Shown one piece after another: positions 8,497 through 17,280 of a DNA stretch of 64,000 nt. The DNA is from Ktedonobacteraceae bacterium. GTDB taxonomy: Bacteria > Chloroflexota > Ktedonobacteria > Ktedonobacterales > Ktedonobacteraceae. A program made the translations under genes and the position numbers. Position 1 is the first letter of the stretch, and every line of letters begins with the position of its first letter. The stretch lies in contig DASRBN010000003.1 of NCBI GenBank assembly GCA_035653615.1, positions 62,001-126,000 of the forward strand, read 5' to 3'. The notes beneath the pieces are model-generated. The model searched no databases, was not told where the DNA came from, and saw only the letters and a list, made by a program, of their open reading frames with translations.

Positions 8497-9781
8497 CCAT
8501 GGCTACGACGTGCGGAATTGTTGGGGAAAGTGGCGTTACGGATGGCCGCGAGCCATAGACGGCAACGCTGGCCGACCAGTAGCGCGGTGTGCCCCCAATG
8601 ACACGGTTGATCGCATTGAAAGCGGTAAAGGTGATCGTTGCTCCATTGGCGCTCCACTGCGGGTTGGCATTTATCTGCATGCCGGTTTGAGCAGGAGCGG
8701 CGACGATCCAGGAGCGGCCCGCGCGCACATCAACGACTGCGATTGCGCTCTGCAGAGACTGCGCGGAGAGATCAGCCTGGCGACTGCCGTAGTTCGTGCG
8801 CTGCACATAGGCTATCTCGCGGCTATCGGGCGACCAGACGGGGGCAAAGCCATGCCCTCCATCGACTTGAGCCAGGTAACGCCGCGCTCCACCGCTGCTA
8901 TTCATGATCCATAGGCCTGCCGGTAAGAACGGGGTGGGGCTATCGGAGAGTAGTTCATAGGCGATAGTTTTGCCATCGGGCGACCAGGTGAAGAATCCGG
9001 CGATGGATTGCGCTCCCGCCGGAATATGGAACAGGTGCGTCACCTGGCTGCCATCGCTGCGCATCATCCAGGTATCGCTTCCCATAGCCATTCCGGCTGA
9101 GGTCGAATAGAGAATGTGGCTGCCATCGGGCGAGGCGGCAGCGTCAACCAGGTAGGCGGATGGCATATGAATATCGATATTGTGGTGTGCGCCCGTTGCC
9201 GCATCTACCACCCACAGGCCGGGGTTCCAATTGCCGCCGTCCAGGGGCGCATCAGGTCCAAGCGGCAACATGGGACGATACAAGAACATATGGCTGCTGG
9301 CGCCAGGAATCCAGTGCAGGAAATTACCCATGACGTATTTTGGGTTCGGGTTCAGCGTCATACGCTGCGTATCGAATACCCATACCTGCTCGCCGTGGTC
9401 TTGTGTGCCATCGATTGCCAGGTAGCGGCCATCCGGTGAAAGCTGCATGAACAACACGCTGTCACTTTCCGCGAGTCCAAAGCCGTTTCCGAACTGCGCA
9501 ACCGGCTGAGGCTCGCCAAGTGGCTGGCCCTCGTCGCCTTTTGGGGCGCGCGCCAGCACGAATCCGTTGGCTGCCTTGAGTGTATAGTAAACGTAAGACG
9601 TAGAAGCTGAACTTGCATGCGCCGGAACGCCGCTGCCTGATTCCATAGCAGGGTGTGCCAGCGACGGCGTGCCTTGCAGATTTCTCGCAACATAAAATAT
9701 TCCAGCTGCCGCCACCAGTAACAACAGCAGCATCGCCACATTCCAGCTCTGCCTCAATTGCCTTAGAAATCCGTGTTGCAT
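8492..9781 (-). CDS. Membrane-anchored TolB/WD40-like beta-propeller protein
   Basis: The protein has about 429 residues if it starts at ATG 9781, which has GGAGAG eight bases upstream; an ATG at 9796 and a longer frame to 9841 are also open. A single membrane helix (about residues 15-35) is followed by repeated blades of the TolB-like type: S-P-D-G-R/S/K recurs at least four times (for example L-S-P-D-G-R-Y-L-A-I and W-S-P-D-G-K-T-I-A-Y). Such propellers usually bind protein or peptide partners outside the membrane. Between an M23 gene and a FemAB gene it likely belongs to cell-envelope assembly, but its partner is unknown. Confidence 0.8.
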   Translation of the reverse strand: MQHGFLRQLRQSWNVAMLLLLLVAAAGIFYVARNLQGTPSLAHPAMESGSGVPAHASSASTSYVYYTLKAANGFVLARAPKGDEGQPLGEPQPVAQFGNGFGLAESDSVLFMQLSPDGRYLAIDGTQDHGEQVWVFDTQRMTLNPNPKYVMGNFLHWIPGASSHMFLYRPMLPLGPDAPLDGGNWNPGLWVVDAATGAHHNIDIHMPSAYLVDAAASPDGSHILYSTSAGMAMGSDTWMMRSDGSQVTHLFHIPAGAQSIAGFFTWSPDGKTIAYELLSDSPTPFLPAGLWIMNSSGGARRYLAQVDGGHGFAPVWSPDSREIAYVQRTNYGSRQADLSAQSLQSAIAVVDVRAGRSWIVAAPAQTGMQINANPQWSANGATITFTAFNAINRVIGGTPRYWSASVAVYGSRPSVTPLSPTIPHVVAMA

Positions 9782-9916
9782 AGTATCTCTCTCCATTCTC
9801 CTTTCCACAAGCTGCGTATGTAGATATTTGCGGCTATCCACATATGTTTATCGGTCAATGTTGGAACAAGATGAATGAAGATGAGACAGTTTTTACGGAG
9901 CAGTGTTAGAGCCTGA

Positions 9917-9940
9917 GCGCGATCACAAGGGTACGCCCTT
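9917..9940. repeat. Half-copy of a GATCACAAGGGTACGCCC repeat (family E)
   Basis: The string GCGATCACAAGGGTACGCCC lies just downstream of the FemAB stop codon. The same core, GACCACAAGGGTACGCCC, occurs as a full inverted repeat at 51902-51993. Confidence 0.5.
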
Positions 9941-9943
9941 TTT

Positions 9944-11104
9944 CTATAGTAGATTTCTAGCAATCTTCATCACTAATGGGCGATACACGTACTCATAATT
10001 GCCGGGGAAACGCACAACTCTACCGCCCCAGCCGCTTTTGAAGCGATAGACCCCCGCCATCGCCTCGTTTGCGTCGTCGGTTTCGGGAATGCCCCAGAAG
10101 TCATAGCAGGTCGCGCCCTGGCTCCTGGCCCAGCGAATGGCCTCCCATTGCAGCAGGTAGTTGGGCATGAGATTGCGGTGTTCGTTGCTCGACGCGCCAT
10201 ACAGGTAGATAGCCTGCCTGCCCATCAATCCAACGAAAATACCCGCCAGCAGTTGTCCATCATACTCGGCCAGTAGCAAACACCCCTGGTTGCGGGGGGC
10301 GAAGATGCGCCAGGCAGCAAGGTAATAGTCAAAGGTGTGAATGCCGAAATCGTCGCGCACGCCCGTCGTTTGCAGCAGCCTGTACCAGTTGCGTACATCC
10401 TCGACCGTCTGTGCAACCCTTATCTGTACTCCCTTGCGCTGTGCCAGGCGGAGGTTGTAGCGCCACTTCTCTTTCATATGCGCGAGCAGGCTCTCCTCGT
10501 CCGGTGTTATATCCAGCAAAATAGTGCGGGCAGGCTGTATCGCCGGCACTTTACGGAAACCCCTATCCTGCTGAATTTTGCCAACCGCATGGGGGAATCT
10601 CGGTATGCTCTGTAGGGACAGTGGCTTGTCGCTGTCCTGAGACCCCGGAGGAGGACAGGGACGAGTCGCTGTCCCTACAGGGGAATCCTGATCGATCTCA
10701 AATGGCAGTTCCATTTGCAGTGCGATTGCCCCCTGTCTCTTCAGGTACCTGTGCAGTTCGGAGAGCAGGATTTGATAGCTGGGAGATGACCGGTCGCAGA
10801 TGGGGCCCCTGGGAATGTAAGCGAGGTGACCGGCCCGTAAGGGAAGTCCAGGCGCTGTACGCCGCAGAACCAGTGCCGCCGCTGTTATAGTTTGCTGTTC
10901 GCTATCAAAAAGTGCCAGGCGCAGGGGATACCAGCCAAATCTTGCCTTCAGTTCTCCCCAGCCCCAGCTTTGCAGCAGGTTGCCCACAGGTTGTCCGGCG
11001 ACAAAGTTATCCCATTGCTCCTGCCGGTCGCCTGAGATAGCGGATAATGTGTAACGATGCAATAACTTACGAACTCCCGGTTTCTTTATCTTTTCGTTAT
11101 ACAT
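9944..11104 (-). CDS. FemAB-family peptidoglycan bridge aminoacyltransferase
   Basis: This is a 386-residue GNAT-fold protein of the FemABX type. These enzymes add amino acids from aminoacyl-tRNA to peptidoglycan stem peptides. Typical elements are Q-S-W-G-W-G-E-L-K, the M-K-E-K-W-R-Y-N-L-R-L-A block, the G-A-S-S-N-E-H-R-N-L-M-P block and the C-terminal Y-D-F-W-G-I-P, with F-K-S-G-W-G-G at the end. ATG 11104 is preferred because GGCGGAG lies upstream; a TTG at 11122 is the alternative. Residues about 142-165 are a proline-rich insert encoded by a dispersed palindromic repeat (10610-10680) that keeps the frame. The insert falls between the two acyltransferase subdomains and would form a loop. 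The coiled-coil arm of serine-tRNA-synthetase-like Fem proteins is absent. Confidence 0.88.
   Translation of the reverse strand: MYNEKIKKPGVRKLLHRYTLSAISGDRQEQWDNFVAGQPVGNLLQSWGWGELKARFGWYPLRLALFDSEQQTITAAALVLRRTAPGLPLRAGHLAYIPRGPICDRSSPSYQILLSELHRYLKRQGAIALQMELPFEIDQDSPVGTATRPCPPPGSQDSDKPLSLQSIPRFPHAVGKIQQDRGFRKVPAIQPARTILLDITPDEESLLAHMKEKWRYNLRLAQRKGVQIRVAQTVEDVRNWYRLLQTTGVRDDFGIHTFDYYLAAWRIFAPRNQGCLLLAEYDGQLLAGIFVGLMGRQAIYLYGASSNEHRNLMPNYLLQWEAIRWARSQGATCYDFWGIPETDDANEAMAGVYRFKSGWGGRVVRFPGNYEYVYRPLVMKIARNLL
10610..10680. repeat. GTAGGGACAGCG palindromic repeat (family A) inside the FemAB coding region
   Basis: A 71-base imperfect palindrome, CTGTAGGGACAG at one end and CTGTCCCTACAG at the other. 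The same arms appear in non-coding DNA at 17492, 25040, 28674, 36575 and 54698. Here the unit is translated in frame, giving V-G-T-A-T-R-P-C-P-P-P-G-S-Q-D-S-D-K-P in the FemAB protein. Confidence 0.85.
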
Positions 11105-11466
11105 TATCGCACGCTCCGCCAATCATGTATGCTTTGTCGTAGGAGGATAGCTTCCACTAATTTTAATCGGAATCCCCTTGTCCCTCATCGGCGTTCAATT
11201 GTCGCATATATTTCCTCGAAGAGTTTTCGATTTCATACTATACATCGTATAAAGAGCGAAAACGTGGTGGTGTATCTCATAACTCTACATTCTCTATTGG
11301 CGTATATGATACAATACCACTGGACATAACAAACAGGTTGATCGTAGCAGCCTGGTACACCGTAGAGTAGAGTGCGGATTTATCTAGCATGTACTTGATT
11401 CATCGCATTCGTCACGCGGTGGCCTACACTGTAAGCTGCTCGCTCTCAACCAGATGGAGGCAACCC
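11105..11466. other. Intergenic region between FemAB and the RCK gene
   Basis: A 362-base divergent intergenic stretch that is visibly more AT-rich than its neighbours. It should hold promoters for both flanking genes, but no box could be placed with confidence. No repeat family or RNA gene is seen. Confidence 0.4.
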
Positions 11467-11868
11467 GTGAAAATTGTGATATTGGGATGTGGACGTGTGG
11501 GCGCGGCCCTCGCGACGATGATGGATAGGGCCGGTCATAACGTATCGGTGATCGATTATAGTAGCGATTCCTTTCAACGCTTAAGTCCCGATTTCTCCGG
11601 TGAGACATTTGTGGGCAATGGCGTGGATGAGGAGGTGCTGATCAGGGCAGGTATTAAAGAGGCCGATGCTTTTGCCGCCGTCACCAATGGCGATAATCGT
11701 AACATTATGGCCAGCCAGATTGCCAAAGAGATCTTCAAAGTCAAGAAGGTCGTCTGCCGTATCTACGATCCGCTGCGTGAGGAAATCTATCAAGAACTTG
11801 GCCTGGAGACGATCTGCCCCACGAAGGTGGGAGCGCGGCTCATTTTTGAGGCCATTGAAAGAAAATAA
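11467..11868 (+). CDS. RCK/TrkA-N domain protein (potassium channel/transporter regulator)
   Basis: This 133-residue protein starts at GTG 11467 behind TGGAGG. It is a single RCK-N (Rossmann) domain: M-K-I-V-I-L-G-C-G-R-V-G at the N-terminus is the nucleotide-binding glycine loop, V-I-D-Y ends strand 2, and V-T-N-G-D follows strand 4. RCK proteins gate Trk/Ktr K+ transporters in response to NAD(H) or ATP/ADP. The TrkA-C domain is absent, unlike the next gene. No TrkH/KtrB membrane subunit is visible within the window. Confidence 0.88.
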   Translation: MKIVILGCGRVGAALATMMDRAGHNVSVIDYSSDSFQRLSPDFSGETFVGNGVDEEVLIRAGIKEADAFAAVTNGDNRNIMASQIAKEIFKVKKVVCRIYDPLREEIYQELGLETICPTKVGARLIFEAIERK

Positions 11869-12028
11869 CCATGCCCCACGGCTCTTGCCGGGGGCTCTCA
11901 TTATTTCAATCCCCGCCGGGAAAAGGTCCAGTTTCTGCCGCTTCTCCCTGGGGAGAGTATAATGGCCAATCCGAATATGTCAAGTGTGTATGCATTAGGC
12001 CGCGATCAGATAAAAATAGAGGGAAGCG

Positions 12029-12691
12029 ATGTACATTATTATCGGAGGCGGTGGCGATGTTGGCTACTACCTCACTAAAGGTTTGCTCAACCACGGACAT
12101 GAAGTGCTGCTGCTCGAGAAAAATGCCGCCCGTTTTACGGCTCTGAACGAAGAGTTGGGCCAGGCGGTGGTACGAGGCGATGCCTGCGAAGCCAGAACAA
12201 TGGAGGAAGTTGGGGCCAGCCGTGCGGATGTGGTTATTGCTGTGACAGGTGAAGACGAAGACAACCTGGTGATCTGCCAGGTTGCCAAAAAGCGCTTCAA
12301 AGTTGGACGTACAATTGCGCGTGTAAATAACCCGAAGCATGCTGAGATCTTCCAGAAGCTGGGTATCGATATAACAGTCAGTCCGACCAGATCGATCCTC
12401 TCGCTCATCGAAGCCGAACTGCCCACGTTCCGCTTTATCCAGTTGATGACGCTTAAAAATGCGGGCCTTGAGATCGTTGAACTGCGTGTTCCCGCGGAAT
12501 CGCCCGTAGCGGGAAAGGCATTGCGCGAAATTCATTTACCTCGCAGCGGCAACCTCGTGCTGATCATTCGTAATAAGCAAAATATTACGCCCTCAGCGGA
12601 TACACAAATTTTGCCTAATGACGATGTCTTCGCGCTCGTCAACCGCGAGGGCGAGGAAGAACTCCGCAGGGCGTTCGGTACGATAGAGTAA
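12029..12691 (+). CDS. TrkA-like potassium uptake regulator (RCK-N plus TrkA-C)
   Basis: This 220-residue protein begins at ATG 12029 with GAGGGAAG upstream. The RCK-N nucleotide-binding domain covers residues 1-125 (M-Y-I-I-I-G-G-G-G-D-V-G; V-T-G-E-D-E-D-N). A TrkA-C domain covers about 135-220 (L-E-I-V-E-L-R-V-P-A, ending L-P-N-D-D-V-F-A-L-V). It lies 160 bases downstream of the RCK-N-only gene, an arrangement typical of CeoB/CeoC-type pairs that assemble into one gating ring. The transporter they serve must lie elsewhere. Confidence 0.9.
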   Translation: MYIIIGGGGDVGYYLTKGLLNHGHEVLLLEKNAARFTALNEELGQAVVRGDACEARTMEEVGASRADVVIAVTGEDEDNLVICQVAKKRFKVGRTIARVNNPKHAEIFQKLGIDITVSPTRSILSLIEAELPTFRFIQLMTLKNAGLEIVELRVPAESPVAGKALREIHLPRSGNLVLIIRNKQNITPSADTQILPNDDVFALVNREGEEELRRAFGTIE

Positions 12692-12705
12692 GCATACAAG
12701 CGGTT

Positions 12706-12731
12706 TCAGGCGCCCTCGCGAGGGCGCCTGA
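12706..12731. terminator. Bidirectional hairpin between trkA-like and AI-2E genes
   Basis: A perfect 26-base palindrome (TCAGGCGCCCTCG and its complement) placed between two convergent stop codons. It most likely ends both transcripts, although the T-tracts are weak. Confidence 0.75.
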
Positions 12732-12756
12732 TTTCAGGAGCCCTGATATCCGGCTC

Positions 12757-14094
12757 TTACTCTATCGAATCTTCTTGTTCAGAAGCTGGCTGCTCCTGCG
12801 TATGGACGTGGCGCAGCAGGTCCAGATGTTCTATTTTACCGGGCGTGGCGAGGCCCTTTATCTGCAGCGGCACCTCTTGTATATGTTCTGCCATGCTATT
12901 ATTTCCAGGAATACTATTCAGATGTCCCCTGCCTGTATTTGTTCTGGTGTGAATATCGTGAGGGCGGCGCCTGATCCAGGAGGAACGCCGGCGCGCCAGC
13001 ATAACATCCGCCGGTTCGCCGCGTATCGAGCGATACAGGCTCACGATCACCACCCAGAAGGCCGCGACAATGGGAGTCGCAAGCAAGGCTCCGAAGGCGC
13101 CGAATAATTGGGCGCCGACTATCAGGGCAAGTATGGAGGCTATCGGGTGCAGGCCAACCGCGTGCCCGACAATACGCGGACCCAGGATGTTGCTTTCGAA
13201 GATCTGAACGATCACGAAGTAGATCAGGATCTCGTAGCTACGAGGAAATGGCTCCGGCAGGAGCAGCGAGATCAAAATGGCGGGAATAGAGGCAAGCGCA
13301 GGCCCTACCATTGGAATTGTCTCAAATAAGAATGCCAGCACGCCGATGATGAGCGCGAAGTTTTTCAACCCCAGCATGTAACAGCCTGCTCCCGCCAGGA
13401 TACCGATGATAGCGGCCAGGGTAAGTTGACCTCGTATATAATTCCCCACGACCCGGTTGAGCGCATCCTCGAAGAGGAGAACGTGTTTCGTCGAAGGTTT
13501 GGGCACAATGCCGATGATACTGGTGCGTATGCGCTTGCCATCGAGGACCAGGTAGAAACTTACTACAACAACCACCAGGACATTGATGATAGCATCGGTG
13601 ACGACGAAAATGATAGAAACGAGATTATTCGCGAGCGATGCCGCGAACGCATTTGCCTGCTGGTTAATCGAGTTGATCGTCGCATCAATGGTCTGCTGGG
13701 GAATTCCCTGCTGGATCAGCCATTTTTGGGTGTTGGCATAGGTAGTTGGCAGATCCTGCACATAGCCAGGCAGATTCTGCGAGAAGTAATTCACCTGCTG
13801 GATGAGTGAGAAGACCAGGGCATAACAGAGACCACCCAGTATAGCTAGAACGAGCGCGTAGACGAGCAGCGCGGCAAGTATTCGTGGTAGATAACGATTG
13901 AGGAGGTCTACTAACGGCGTCACCAGAAAAGCGACCGCCATAGCGAGTAAGAGCAACACAATGGCATGCACAAACAGGCCGAGCAACGACCATGTGGCCC
14001 ATAGCATTACACCAACACAGAGAATACTGATCAGTACATCACGCACGCGTTCCCAGTTGACACGTTCCATATGGTTCTGCCTCGTATTTAGCAA
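12757..14094 (-). CDS. AI-2E family transporter (PF01594-type membrane exporter)
   Basis: This 445-residue protein has eight membrane segments in the characteristic order, two clusters around a long helical mid-region (residues about 80-170). Family features include an early pair of helices rich in L-L-A-M-A-V-A-F-L-V-T-P-L-V-D-L, the G-I-L-A-G-A-G-C-Y-M-L-G segment, and the late E-S-N-I-L-G-P-R-I-V-G-H-A-V-G-L-H-P block. Members export autoinducer-2 or exchange Na+/H+, and substrates differ. ATG 14094 follows GAGAGG. The last 80 residues are polar, with arginine-rich and glutamine/glutamate-rich stretches, and form a cytoplasmic tail longer than usual. Confidence 0.9.
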   Translation of the reverse strand: MLNTRQNHMERVNWERVRDVLISILCVGVMLWATWSLLGLFVHAIVLLLLAMAVAFLVTPLVDLLNRYLPRILAALLVYALVLAILGGLCYALVFSLIQQVNYFSQNLPGYVQDLPTTYANTQKWLIQQGIPQQTIDATINSINQQANAFAASLANNLVSIIFVVTDAIINVLVVVVVSFYLVLDGKRIRTSIIGIVPKPSTKHVLLFEDALNRVVGNYIRGQLTLAAIIGILAGAGCYMLGLKNFALIIGVLAFLFETIPMVGPALASIPAILISLLLPEPFPRSYEILIYFVIVQIFESNILGPRIVGHAVGLHPIASILALIVGAQLFGAFGALLATPIVAAFWVVIVSLYRSIRGEPADVMLARRRSSWIRRRPHDIHTRTNTGRGHLNSIPGNNSMAEHIQEVPLQIKGLATPGKIEHLDLLRHVHTQEQPASEQEDSIE

Positions 14095-14612
14095 TGTTTG
14101 ACCTCTCTCGTTATTGTCTCAGGTTTCATCCAAAAGTACAAGGTTTTGTTTGCGATTCCGATGAATCGGCCCCGTGTCAATTACCAGAATAGTTCATCAA
14201 AGTGCATCATCGGCCATCTTCCATCAGTAAAAGAGAACGTGTCGCGAGCAACTTTTCAAAGCGCAGGCATGAAACTTTTTTCCCCGCTACTGCGTCATTT
14301 GGATAGAGGGAGTTGCCTGACAATTCTGGATATCCGGCAGGGGTTACCGGATGATCAGGAGGTATTGGCAGGCATGCAGGCTATACGTTAATTTCCTCTC
14401 TTCTCTTCGTCTTGTTATAAAGATGATAAATTTTAAATATTGAGATGGATGCATATGGCTCTGGTGGACAACCAGAGTATTATGCCTGTGACGCATTTGA
14501 ATAACTTCTATCATCTTACGTGGTACTAAGTGGTGCGACCTGTCCGGTAAACCATAGTGTTATTGATTGTAAGATTGATGAGAAGAATTTCTTATAAAAT
14601 GAGGATGTGCCC
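14095..14612. other. Non-coding stretch, no gene recognised
   Basis: This 518-base stretch is AT-rich in its second half. A 97-codon open frame at 14098-14391 has no Shine-Dalgarno site and no protein-like composition. No repeat family, terminator or RNA gene was recognised. Confidence 0.4.
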
Positions 14613-14909
14613 ATGAATGGAACGCCTATATTGACACAAACACAACTACTTCTGGTCTGGACACTCCTTGGGTTGCTTTTAACCTGGTTGATCGTCTTTA
14701 CAGTCCTGGCCCTTCGATCATCGTCGAAAGAAAAAACTGAACCAGATGCTATGCCCACTCCATCCAGGTCGTTTCCGGCGCTCTCCGCGCCCGCAACGCT
14801 TAAGATAATGAAAACATCACCAAAACCGGTGCGGGCGACGCTTGCTCCGCCCGTAATGGCTGGGGTCGAAGCCTCTCATGAGGGCGGATACTTGCAGGGA
14901 GAGGCATAA
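14613..14909 (+). CDS. Small single-pass membrane protein
   Basis: This 98-residue protein starts at ATG 14613, with GAGG nine bases upstream; a GTG six bases earlier is also in frame. It has one clear membrane helix (residues about 13-35, L-L-L-V-W-T-L-L-G-L-L-L), followed by a polar, proline- and alanine-rich cytoplasmic or extracytoplasmic tail. The stop is four bases from the convergent neighbour. No family recognised; it is included because start site, helix and tail composition look genuine. Confidence 0.55.
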   Translation: MNGTPILTQTQLLLVWTLLGLLLTWLIVFTVLALRSSSKEKTEPDAMPTPSRSFPALSAPATLKIMKTSPKPVRATLAPPVMAGVEASHEGGYLQGEA

Positions 14910-14913
14910 CCTC

Positions 14914-15729
14914 TCATGGGTGAGTATTCCCGCCAGCAGGCGCGGGACGGAAGGTACCGTTTGTATTGATAAAGACAATATGGGTATCCTGGATGTTGAC
15001 GATCATATCCGGCTTCCCGTCGCCATTGACATCCTTAAAAGTAAGTGTGACGGGCGTTAAGTCCTGTCCATTCCCCATCAGCGTCGGACCGTAAAACATC
15101 CTGGTTTTCGATGCGTCTCCACCGGGTATCTCGATAATCATGATCTGCCGGTTCAGGTTGATGGCGATAAAATGACTGGGATTCTGCGGCGAGTCGTTAT
15201 GGCCCACCACAGCGTCGGTCTGGAAGGTACGCGGTCGGCCATAGTGCCAATCATCCTGGGTCACCTGCCACCAGTTTGCCAGCGCGTTGAATGCAACCCA
15301 TCCAAGCACCATGATGAGCATTGCCAGGCCCACAAATAGTATCCAGTGGACACGACGCCCGCGTTCGAAGCGGTCATCGTAGCTCTCGCGACGCGTGGGC
15401 ATATCAGCCGTACGCGTCGCGCGCGGCCTGGTAGCCTGAATCGCGGGTATATTTGTTTGTGTCGCGCTGCGACGGGGCGGAACGTCCGTATAACGTTCTG
15501 GCCTGCTATTGCCCGAGCCTCTTTGCGGTGGAAAAGGCCGCACGTCGGCAAGCCTGTTCTCCACCTCGTTACGGACATCTGGCCTGGACAGGTAGCGGCG
15601 CGCACTACTAGGCGAACGCGTCGGCCAGATATCATCAAGCTCATCTTCAAATTCCATAGCATCGTCGGTTACCGGTTCCTGCCGCGCGGACATCCACCTG
15701 TTGCGCTGTTGCATTCGCATCTGGTCCAT
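14914..15729 (-). CDS. Membrane-anchored FG-GAP/VCBS-like protein with a disordered N-terminus
   Basis: The protein has about 271 residues from ATG 15729, which is chosen over ATG 15786 because GGAAG lies upstream and the extra 19 codons look non-conserved. Residues 1-125 are arginine-, proline- and serine-rich and probably unstructured and cytoplasmic. One membrane helix follows (W-I-L-F-V-G-L-A-M-L-I-M-V-L-G). The external part has an FG-GAP/VCBS-like calcium motif, D-V-N-G-D-G-K-P-D-M-I-V, near the C-terminus. With a single such repeat it may be a partial propeller that needs partners. Function unknown. Confidence 0.7.
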   Translation of the reverse strand: MDQMRMQQRNRWMSARQEPVTDDAMEFEDELDDIWPTRSPSSARRYLSRPDVRNEVENRLADVRPFPPQRGSGNSRPERYTDVPPRRSATQTNIPAIQATRPRATRTADMPTRRESYDDRFERGRRVHWILFVGLAMLIMVLGWVAFNALANWWQVTQDDWHYGRPRTFQTDAVVGHNDSPQNPSHFIAINLNRQIMIIEIPGGDASKTRMFYGPTLMGNGQDLTPVTLTFKDVNGDGKPDMIVNIQDTHIVFINTNGTFRPAPAGGNTHP

Positions 15730-16005
15730 AGTGTCACCAACTTCCTGTTTTTTTCTGCTAGCCCGGGCTCCAAAGCTAAAGGTCATTCAAACAAAAATAG
15801 CTTTACATCCAAACATGTAACAGATCACGCGTAGATAGGCGAACGTGCGTTCTACTATGATCAGTATACACGCTTCTAGAACAAATTATCAAGAGCTTTT
15901 CGTAGCAAAATAGTACTTTTGTTCAAAGCAAAAGAGCGGCATGTCATAGGCTATAATGAGGGTGGAGATATTACAGCCATCCATTTTGATAGGAGTATGT
16001 AGACA

Positions 16006-17280
16006 ATGGTAATTGCGATTACAAACGGCACGCTTATCGATGGGCGCGGTGGTGATCCCCAAACCGGGATGACGATAGTGATTGATGGAGAGCATATTTC
16101 CGCGCTCGGTCGCCAGGGACAGGTGCATATCCCACGCGAAGCGACGGTGATTGATGCCAATGGAGGAAGCATCTTGCCTGCTCTCATCGATACCCATGTT
16201 CACTTTACTATGGAGTATCCTGATGTGTTGCGTGGGCTTCTGACGCCCCCTTCGCTGCGCCTGCTCCAGACGATCCCACGCATGCGCGCTACATTGGAGG
16301 CAGGCGTCACCACTGTAAGGGATGCGGCAGGCTCGCCCGCGGGCCTGAAGATGGCCGTCGAGCGAGGCATCGTCGCGGGGCCACGCATGCAGGTTGCAAT
16401 CACCTTGATCTCGCAGACAGGAGGGCATGGAGATGGCTTCTATCCCTGCTGCGTGGATATCGGTTTCTTCGGTGGCAGCTTCACCGATATCCCCAGAGGT
16501 GTAGCCGATGGCATCGAGGAAATACGCAAAACGGTGCGCGAGGTGCTGCGAGCAGGGGCAGACTGGATTAAACTGGCAACCACAGGCGGCGTACTTTCCA
16601 CCGCGGATGCTCCTACATCCTCGCAACTGACGGTCGAGGAAATCGCGACGGCAGTTTATGAGGCAGCTGCGCAGGAGAAACGTTGTATGGCTCACGCGCA
16701 GGGAACCCAGGGCATCAAAAACGCCTTGCTGGGCGGGGTTGTCTCTATCGAACACGGCGTCTACCTGGACGATGAATTGATCGATCTGATGCTGGAGAAA
16801 GATGCTTACCTGGTACCGACGCTCGTAGCTCCTCTCGCCGTTGTAGAGTACGCGCGCGAGCATCCTGACCTGCTCCCACCAATGATGGCAGCCAAGGCTG
16901 TATCTGTAGTGGAGGCGCACCAGCGAAGTTTCCGCCGCGCGGTCGAGGCAGGGGTAAAAATAGCGATGGGAACCGATTCCGGTGTAGGGCGGCATGGCGA
17001 AAATGGCCGCGAGCTGCAGCTGATGGTTGAAAACGGCATGACTCCTATGCAGGCAATCCAGGCCAGCACGTCAAGCGCGGCCCGCCTGTTACGCTTAGAC
17101 GAACATCTGGGCACGCTTGAAGTAGGAAAGCTCGCCGATGTAATCATCGTGGACGGAAACGTGCTGGACGATATCAGCAGGATAGCCGACCCTGCCAATG
17201 TAAAACTGGTACTCAAAGCAGGACGAGCAGCAAAAAATCTGCTCGATGCGAATGTGCCCGCGCTGGCCGGAACCTGGTGA
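16006..17280 (+). CDS. Metal-dependent amidohydrolase (imidazolonepropionase/prolidase-like)
   Basis: This 424-residue enzyme starts at ATG 16006 behind TAGGAG. It has the composite amidohydrolase fold: a small beta-sandwich, a TIM barrel and a closing sandwich. All metal ligands are visible: H-V-H in strand 1 (D-T-H-V-H-F), a lysine in W-I-K-L-A-T that could be carboxylated, His in A-H-A-Q-G, His in I-E-H-G, and Asp in M-G-T-D-S-G. This pattern matches the binuclear group that includes imidazolonepropionase-like, Xaa-Pro dipeptidase-like and organophosphate-acting enzymes. Substrate is not predictable. The stop codon (17278-17280) lies at the edge of a dispersed repeat, so the last few residues may have been set by that insertion. 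Confidence 0.9.
   Translation: MVIAITNGTLIDGRGGDPQTGMTIVIDGEHISALGRQGQVHIPREATVIDANGGSILPALIDTHVHFTMEYPDVLRGLLTPPSLRLLQTIPRMRATLEAGVTTVRDAAGSPAGLKMAVERGIVAGPRMQVAITLISQTGGHGDGFYPCCVDIGFFGGSFTDIPRGVADGIEEIRKTVREVLRAGADWIKLATTGGVLSTADAPTSSQLTVEEIATAVYEAAAQEKRCMAHAQGTQGIKNALLGGVVSIEHGVYLDDELIDLMLEKDAYLVPTLVAPLAVVEYAREHPDLLPPMMAAKAVSVVEAHQRSFRRAVEAGVKIAMGTDSGVGRHGENGRELQLMVENGMTPMQAIQASTSSAARLLRLDEHLGTLEVGKLADVIIVDGNVLDDISRIADPANVKLVLKAGRAAKNLLDANVPALAGTW

Noticed and set aside
15952..15957. TATAAT as a promoter -10 for the amidohydrolase
   Set aside because: No acceptable -35 at 16-18 bases; kept out of the feature list.
15889..16995. Long minus-strand frame opposite the amidohydrolase
   Set aside because: Composition is rich in His, Cys and Arg, and the plus strand holds a complete amidohydrolase with all metal ligands.
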